Below, one piece after another: positions 42,805 through 47,343 of a stretch of DNA of 47,343 nt. Within the stretch, counting starts at the first letter, position 1. Every line of letters begins with the position of its first letter. Under the pieces are notes generated by a model that saw only the letters and a list, made by a program, of their open reading frames with translations, did not search any database and was not told the DNA's origin. Position numbers and translations under genes: made by a program. The DNA comes from Burkholderia sp. Bp9143 (GTDB taxonomy: Bacteria; Pseudomonadota; Gammaproteobacteria; Burkholderiales; Burkholderiaceae): positions 1-47,343 of the forward strand of contig NZ_QTPO01000060.1 of assembly GCF_003853645.1 (NCBI RefSeq), written 5' to 3'.

Positions 42805-43506
42805 TCAAGCAAACTCTTGTTGGATGACCTGGGCGGCCTGCAGCGCGTACCCCCAGCCGGCGTAGAACGCGATGTGGGCCAACGCTTCACCCAGCTCCTC
42901 CTTCGTCACACCATGCGCCGTCGCATGCTGCAGGTATGGCGCGAGCAGTGGGGCTTGGCCCTGCGCGGCCAAAGCCACCACGGTGGCCAGACTGCGATCA
43001 CGTGCAGAGAGTGCCGGCCGGTGCCACACGTCTTTGATCAGCAGGTCCTCGGTGAAGTGCTGCAGTGCTGGGGAGGCAGACGCTAGAGAGGCAGCAATCC
43101 CCTCACCGGGTCGAATGCCTACGGCGTCGTCGGCCAGCAGGACTGGCGCGACAGCAGGCAGGTCGTCCGCGTGGATGCCGCGTTGCGCATAGATGCCGTG
43201 CAGTGCAACCACGGCGTCAAAGGCGTAGGGCCAGCTGGCATAGAACGCCAGATGGGTCAGCAGTTCGGAAAACTCTGCGGGGCGCAGGCCGCTGTCCAGC
43301 GCCTTGTTGAAATAGTTGGGGAACGCGGACGTCGCGTTGCGGGAGACCAGTGCGGTGACCGTCACGATGGCGCGGTCTCGCACGGGAAGTCCGGGGCGGC
43401 CCCAGAGTTCCTGGACGATTCTTTCTTGGGTGTAGTTTCCCAGAACCGGTGCGACGGCGCCGATGACGGCGAACAGCGGATTGGGTTCCTTCTTCGTGTC
43501 GCTCAT
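42805..43506 (-). CDS. Carboxymuconolactone-decarboxylase-family protein, two tandem domains
   Basis: 233 residues with two CMD-like repeats (~25-110 and ~150-230): VRDRAIVTVTALVSRN / ARDRSLATVVALAAQG, and LLTHLAFYASWPYAFDA / ALAHIAFYAGWGYALQA. The peroxidase CxxC motif of AhpD-type members is absent. Family members are decarboxylases, AhpD-like peroxidase partners or uncharacterised; in such clusters they often accompany quinone or aldehyde reductases. GAGG-type site upstream of 43506. Confidence 0.82.
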   Translation of the reverse strand: MSDTKKEPNPLFAVIGAVAPVLGNYTQERIVQELWGRPGLPVRDRAIVTVTALVSRNATSAFPNYFNKALDSGLRPAEFSELLTHLAFYASWPYAFDAVVALHGIYAQRGIHADDLPAVAPVLLADDAVGIRPGEGIAASLASASPALQHFTEDLLIKDVWHRPALSARDRSLATVVALAAQGQAPLLAPYLQHATAHGVTKEELGEALAHIAFYAGWGYALQAAQVIQQEFA

Positions 43507-43563
43507 GGGCGGCCTCCTGGTTCGTATCGATGATTCAGCGTGATTCCCACGCCACGTGCTGAT

Positions 43564-44310
43564 TCAGACGGCCGACCCGCCGTCGACGCCATAGTCAGAG
43601 CCGGTCACGAAACTCGCCTCGTCCGAAGCCAGGAAGGCCACCACAGCGGCGACTTCCTCGGGCGTGCCGAAGCGGCCCATGGGCACGATCTTCTTGACGC
43701 GGTCCAGGTGCTCTTGGGCGGCCTCCGCCGACAATTCTGTCTTCTCGTAGATCGGCGTAAGGATGGGGCCCACGCCCACCGAGTTCACGCGGACGCCTTC
43801 CGGTGCAAGTTCCTTCGCCCAGACCCGCGTCAGCATGTTCACGGACGCCTTGCTCGCGGCATAGGTGGACATGTTGGGCATCGGGCGGCCCACGATCGCG
43901 GTGGAGATGTTGACGACGTTGCCCTTGGTCTCCTTGAGAAGGGGCAAGGCCTGCTGCGTGAGGTCGAGCAGCGCGCGCACGTTGACCTGGAACACGTTGT
44001 CGTACTCGCTGAGGCTCAGGTCCGCAAAGGGCGTGACCGGGGCCACGCCGGCGTTGTTGACCAGCACATCGAGCTTGCCGTGACGGGCACGGATCTCCGA
44101 GAGCGTCCGAGCGATGTCCGCGGACTGACCGATGTCCGCGACGATGTATGAGATGCGCTCGTGCTGGCTCGCGGATTCCTTGAGCGCACTTTCCGTGCGA
44201 CCGACGATCACGACGTTCACGCCTTCATCGGCCAAACGCTTGGCGATGCTGCGGCCGATGCCTGTGCCGCCACCCGTCACCAGCGCTGTTTTGCCTTCTA
44301 GACCATTCAT
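43564..44310 (-). CDS. Short-chain dehydrogenase/reductase (FabG-like)
   Basis: 248 residues. Cofactor motif TGGGTGIGRSIA, NNAG (~88-91), catalytic Ser in VVNISTAIVG, the YAASK Tyr-Lys pair, C-terminal SDEASFVTGSDYGVDGG. NAD(P)-dependent oxidoreductase of unknown substrate. Start at 44310 follows CAGGAGA; the upstream frame to 44379 lacks a site. 57 bp from the CMD gene. Confidence 0.88.
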   Translation of the reverse strand: MNGLEGKTALVTGGGTGIGRSIAKRLADEGVNVVIVGRTESALKESASQHERISYIVADIGQSADIARTLSEIRARHGKLDVLVNNAGVAPVTPFADLSLSEYDNVFQVNVRALLDLTQQALPLLKETKGNVVNISTAIVGRPMPNMSTYAASKASVNMLTRVWAKELAPEGVRVNSVGVGPILTPIYEKTELSAEAAQEHLDRVKKIVPMGRFGTPEEVAAVVAFLASDEASFVTGSDYGVDGGSAV

Positions 44311-44418
44311 GAGTTTCTCCTGAAATGCTCGGCGGTGAGGCGAGCCTTCTGAAATGAAGGGGGAGGTCACCGACGGCAACCTTGGGTGCCGACGAGGACG
44401 TCCGTCCGGTGCCCGGCT

Positions 44419-45402
44419 TCAGGGCGTCAGGTAGAGCTTGCCCTTGGCTCGGCGGCTCTCGATGTCGCGGTGCGCATCGGCGCCCCGTGCGAGCGGGTAG
44501 CCGGTCGCGCCCTCCAACTTGAGCCAGCCGGCCTGTACGGCCGCCACCACATCGGCCGCGCGCTTCTGCAGCTCGGCGGAATCGGCGATGTAGCTGAAGA
44601 CGGAGCCCCCGGCCAGGCGCAGGCCGCGCGGCGTGAGGATGGGCGGGTTGATCGTGGGGATCGGGCCCGAAGCCGCGCCGATGGCAACGACGGTGCCGCC
44701 GCGACCGAGTGTCGCGATGGTGTTTAGCAGCGTTTTCTCACCCAGCCCATCGATGGCGAGATCCACGCCCTTGCCATCGGTCAGTGCTTCGACTTCGTCG
44801 ACAAAGGTGTAGTCCTTGCCATAGACCACGGCCGCATCGGCACCGGCCGCGCGGACCGTCTCTGCCTTCTGCTCGCTGGAGGCCGTGCCCACGACCCAGG
44901 CACCGAGGTGCTTGAACCATTGCACCAGCAACTGCCCCAGACCGCCGGCCGCGGCGTGCACCAGCACACGATCGCCGTGACAGACCTTGCGGTACTCGTG
45001 GACCAGATAGTGGGCCGTGAGCGCCTGGAGCAGCAGGCCTTCGTTGAGCGAGAAGCTGTCCGGGATCGGGATTGCTCGGTCGGCGGGGACTAGCACCTGG
45101 CTGGCGTACGAACCACGCGCATCCACCCAGGCCACCCGCGCGCCCACAGACAGGCCGGCCGTGCCTGCGGCAACACCCTCTCCCAACGCCCGGATGCGGC
45201 CGACCCCTTCGAGGCCGAGTACCACCGGCAATTCGATCAGGTGAACCTGCGAGGCTCCGCTGCGCTGGGTCACATCGAGGTAGTTGACGCCGGCCGCTTC
45301 CACCTTGACGAGGATCTGGCCGGCTCCCGGCTGCAAATCATCTGCCGTCTCTAGACCGAGCTGATCCGGTCCGCCGAATTGTTTGACCACCAACTTTTGC
45401 AT
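44419..45402 (-). CDS. NADPH:quinone oxidoreductase-type zinc-independent MDR
   Basis: 327 residues. Begins MQKLVVKQFGGPDQL. AAGVNYLDVTQRSG and the NADPH motif VHAAAGGLGQLLVQ are QOR signatures; no zinc-binding Cys/His set is evident. Reduces quinones, probably by one-electron transfer. AAGGAG precedes the start at 45402. Part of the leftward oxidoreductase block headed by the flavodoxin-like gene. Confidence 0.88.
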   Translation of the reverse strand: MQKLVVKQFGGPDQLGLETADDLQPGAGQILVKVEAAGVNYLDVTQRSGASQVHLIELPVVLGLEGVGRIRALGEGVAAGTAGLSVGARVAWVDARGSYASQVLVPADRAIPIPDSFSLNEGLLLQALTAHYLVHEYRKVCHGDRVLVHAAAGGLGQLLVQWFKHLGAWVVGTASSEQKAETVRAAGADAAVVYGKDYTFVDEVEALTDGKGVDLAIDGLGEKTLLNTIATLGRGGTVVAIGAASGPIPTINPPILTPRGLRLAGGSVFSYIADSAELQKRAADVVAAVQAGWLKLEGATGYPLARGADAHRDIESRRAKGKLYLTP

Positions 45403-45577
45403 TGCATACTCCTTCGGCCTCACGGCCCGTTCTGTGGCAGCCGATCTGCGACTGTCGATGCCCGCCATCTGGCGATGGCGGGCGGATGGGGCGCGTGTGG
45501 ATCGGGCGCCCCAGCAGGCACTGAGAGCGTGACACTTGCCAGCAAAGCCTCGTTCGCGCGGCCGCCGGCTCTGAAAC

Positions 45578-46132
45578 TCACCCCTTCCGGGTGAACTGGG
45601 CCGTGATCTCTGCGACGCGCTGGCCCAGATGGGCGGCCGTGTCAAGGTCGCTCTGAATCGGTGTGATGTCGGGCGATGCGTCGTCCGACTGCGCCATGGC
45701 GCCCAACCAGCCACCGATGCGGTTCTTGTCTTCCTTCTTCGTGCTGGCGAAGAGGTCAAGGCCGACCCAGATCATGCCGTGCTGGGCGGCAAACAGCGCC
45801 ATGCCGATCAGCGAGTTGAGCTTGTCGCCGTGCATCGCGCCGGAGTTGGTGAAGCCGGCCGCGATCTTGTTGCGCCACTTCATCGGAATCCAGGCCGGGC
45901 GGGTCGAGTCCTCCATGAACTTCTTGAGCTTCGAGGACAGCGAGCCGTTGTAGGTCGGCGAGCCGAAGATGATGGCATCGCTGGCTTCCAGCGCAGCCCA
46001 GTCGATGGTGGCGTCCGCCACAGCGATCAGGCTGGCCTTGGCGCCTGCGACGCGTTCAACGCCTTGCGCGACGGCCTGGGCCTGCTTGGCGGTGTGGCCG
46101 TGGCCGCTGTCATAAATAATGGAAATGAGCAT
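45578..46132 (-). CDS. Flavodoxin-like NAD(P)H-dependent FMN oxidoreductase (WrbA-like)
   Basis: 184 residues. FMN phosphate loop IIYDSGHGHTAKQA near the N-terminus and IFGSPTYNGSLSSKLKKFM match the flavodoxin/WrbA fold. Likely an obligate two-electron quinone reductase. First gene leftward from the LysR control region, hence the probable regulated promoter. Confidence 0.85.
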   Translation of the reverse strand: MLISIIYDSGHGHTAKQAQAVAQGVERVAGAKASLIAVADATIDWAALEASDAIIFGSPTYNGSLSSKLKKFMEDSTRPAWIPMKWRNKIAAGFTNSGAMHGDKLNSLIGMALFAAQHGMIWVGLDLFASTKKEDKNRIGGWLGAMAQSDDASPDITPIQSDLDTAAHLGQRVAEITAQFTRKG

Positions 46133-46295
46133 GTGATTTCCTACCTTTCCGTTGAGTTGGTTCTCTGGGCATATCAGTCTGCTCGGATTGGATCCCTACC
46201 GGAAGTTGATATTTGGTTGAATAATTGTTAACTGGTAGTTTTGAATTGATTTAAGCTTGAGGTCGCTGACCGGTGCACTGTCTGCTCGTCGGGTA
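46133..46295. promoter_or_regulatory. LysR/flavodoxin divergent control region
   Basis: GTTGAATAATTGTTAAC (46216-46232) is an interrupted GTT/AAC dyad whose inner part fits T-N11-A. A second small dyad AACT-GGT-AGTT overlaps it at 46230-46240. Both sit in an AT-rich island between the two divergent starts, where the LysR protein should bind. Confidence 0.5.
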
Positions 46296-47264
46296 ATGGG
46301 AGGGAACTTGGATTCTTCGCAACGTGTTCGTGCAATCATTTCGTTCGTCCATGCCGTGGATGCGGGCAGCTTGGCGGCTGCTGGGCGTCTGCTCGGGGTG
46401 ACATCAGCCGCTGTTAGCAAGAATGTCGCGGGCCTAGAGAAGGCCTTGGGGGTGCGACTCCTGAATCGCACGACACGGAGCCTGAAGCTCACCGAGGAAG
46501 GCGAAGCGTTCCTGCGTCAGGCCAGAATTGCCCTTGATGCCTTGGATGCTGCGGTTGACAGCATCGCAGCTCAGCGCGCCACTGTCAGCGGTCGCGTGCG
46601 CATATCGACAAGTTCGGCCTTTGGTCGCGATCATCTCCTGCCGGCCCTGCCGGATCTCCTCTCGCAGTACCCGCATTTGTCCGTTGAAGTGGACTTTGAT
46701 GATCGAGTCATTGATCTCGTGCGTGACGGCTACGACATCGCGATCCGTGGGGGTAGCATCCCTGACTCTGCCTTGGTCACTCGCCCAATCTTCAACTTGA
46801 ACGCCATACTGGTTGCGTCACCCAGGTACTTAGCGAAATACGGGGTGCCACAGTCGCATCAGGAGTTGCGTGCGCACAGGCTCATCGCGCGAAGGTTTCT
46901 TGGGGGGCAGGTGACCCCATGGAATTTCAAGGCCGCTGATGACAGCATCACCACGCTCGACCCGATGGACTCGGCCGCTCTGACCTTGTCTGCGCCTGAA
47001 GCGTTGGTTCAGTCTGCTTGCGATGGACTCGGAATTGCGCAGGTGGGCGTTCACTTGGCATGGGACCATCTGGTTTCTGGTGCGCTAAAAGTGGTGCTGC
47101 ATGACACGCACTTACTAGGTGCGTATGAAATGGTCATGCAGTACCCGCACCGAGCCTTGGTCGCGCCGCGGGTGCGAGTCGCTCTGGATCATTTGCAAGA
47201 AGCATTCAAGCGTGACCGGCGGTTGCATGTCCCGGTGAGGGCATTGGCTCCATACGTTGCGTAG
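46296..47264 (+). CDS. LysR-family transcriptional regulator of the oxidoreductase block
   Basis: 322 residues. N-terminal winged helix (RVRAIISFVHAVDAGSLAAAGRLLGVTSAAVSKNV, adjusted here to two parts: FVHAVDAGSLAAAG and LGVTSAAVSKNVAGLEKALG), linker helix, then the effector-binding domain (VRISTSSAFGRDHLLPAL, VDLVRDGYDIAIRGG). ATG 46296 and TTG 46308 are both possible starts; GGGAGGGA lies between them and favours TTG. Divergent from the flavodoxin-like gene, so it probably controls the leftward block. The effector is unknown. Confidence 0.87.
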   Translation: MGGNLDSSQRVRAIISFVHAVDAGSLAAAGRLLGVTSAAVSKNVAGLEKALGVRLLNRTTRSLKLTEEGEAFLRQARIALDALDAAVDSIAAQRATVSGRVRISTSSAFGRDHLLPALPDLLSQYPHLSVEVDFDDRVIDLVRDGYDIAIRGGSIPDSALVTRPIFNLNAILVASPRYLAKYGVPQSHQELRAHRLIARRFLGGQVTPWNFKAADDSITTLDPMDSAALTLSAPEALVQSACDGLGIAQVGVHLAWDHLVSGALKVVLHDTHLLGAYEMVMQYPHRALVAPRVRVALDHLQEAFKRDRRLHVPVRALAPYVA

Positions 47265-47296
47265 GTTAGAGAGCGTCAAGCAGCACGGCCGGTCAG

Positions 47297-47333
47297 CGAC
47301 AACTATTTTGGCCGGTCAACGGGGTAGTTGTCG
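47297..47333. repeat. Inverted CGACAACTA / TAGTTGTCG near the window end
   Basis: 9-bp arms at 47297-47305 and 47325-47333. The flanking GGCCGGTCA occurs twice (47287-47295, 47310-47318). Could be the end of another insertion element continuing past the window, or a terminator without a T-run. Confidence 0.4.
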
Positions 47334-47343
47334 TTGGGTATCA

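Overview
The window is very GC-rich with strong third-position GC bias. It carries a PenA-type class A beta-lactamase with a divergent LysR regulator, a QseBC-type two-component system and a biodegradative amino acid decarboxylase/antiporter pair. This fits a Burkholderia, most likely the Burkholderia cepacia complex and probably a secondary chromosome (inference from gene content). No rRNA, tRNA or CRISPR array was seen. Layout: 1-3100 is the 3' part of a type Va autotransporter gene whose passenger is built of in-phase 300-bp repeats. 3257-5834 holds a glycogen-debranching-type glucosidase and a small protein. 5.9-10.6 kb holds the penR-penA divergon, a small membrane protein and a MarR/antibiotic-biosynthesis-monooxygenase pair. 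Between these genes lie nine same-orientation copies of a compact element with two inverted DnaA-box-like octamers at invariant spacing. 10.6-13.3 kb has qseC-qseB and a divergent YgiW-like OB-fold gene. 13.3-31.1 kb is ordinary chromosomal metabolism: an RpiR regulator, a PEP-mutase/isocitrate-lyase family enzyme, a P450, a rhodanese/FtrA pair, a TPR protein, the decarboxylase/antiporter acid-resistance pair, nitronate monooxygenase, an M20 peptidase, an LDH2-family dehydrogenase, a TfoX-N protein, NnrU, a TauE/SafE permease, DUF488 and a DUF2945 protein. At about 31.24 kb GC content and codon use drop abruptly and a Tn7/Tn5053-like transposition module begins (tnsA-like, tnsB, tnsC, tniQ), preceded by repeated GAACTAAA motifs. 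The TnsA-like protein lacks a recognisable nuclease triad. To its right are scars of older insertions (an IS3 orfA fragment and a PaaI thioesterase fragment) and an IS21-family element that has split a short-chain dehydrogenase gene, whose C-terminal end can still be read on the far side. From 40 to 47 kb there is a leftward block of aldo/keto reductases, a double-domain carboxymuconolactone-decarboxylase-like protein, an SDR, a quinone oxidoreductase and a flavodoxin-like reductase, headed by a divergent LysR regulator. This looks like transferred redox/detoxification cargo; the far end of the island is not in the window. The most interesting signals are (1) the DnaA-box-pair element array around the beta-lactamase locus and (2) the Tn7-like module with a degenerate TnsA and possible oxidoreductase cargo.
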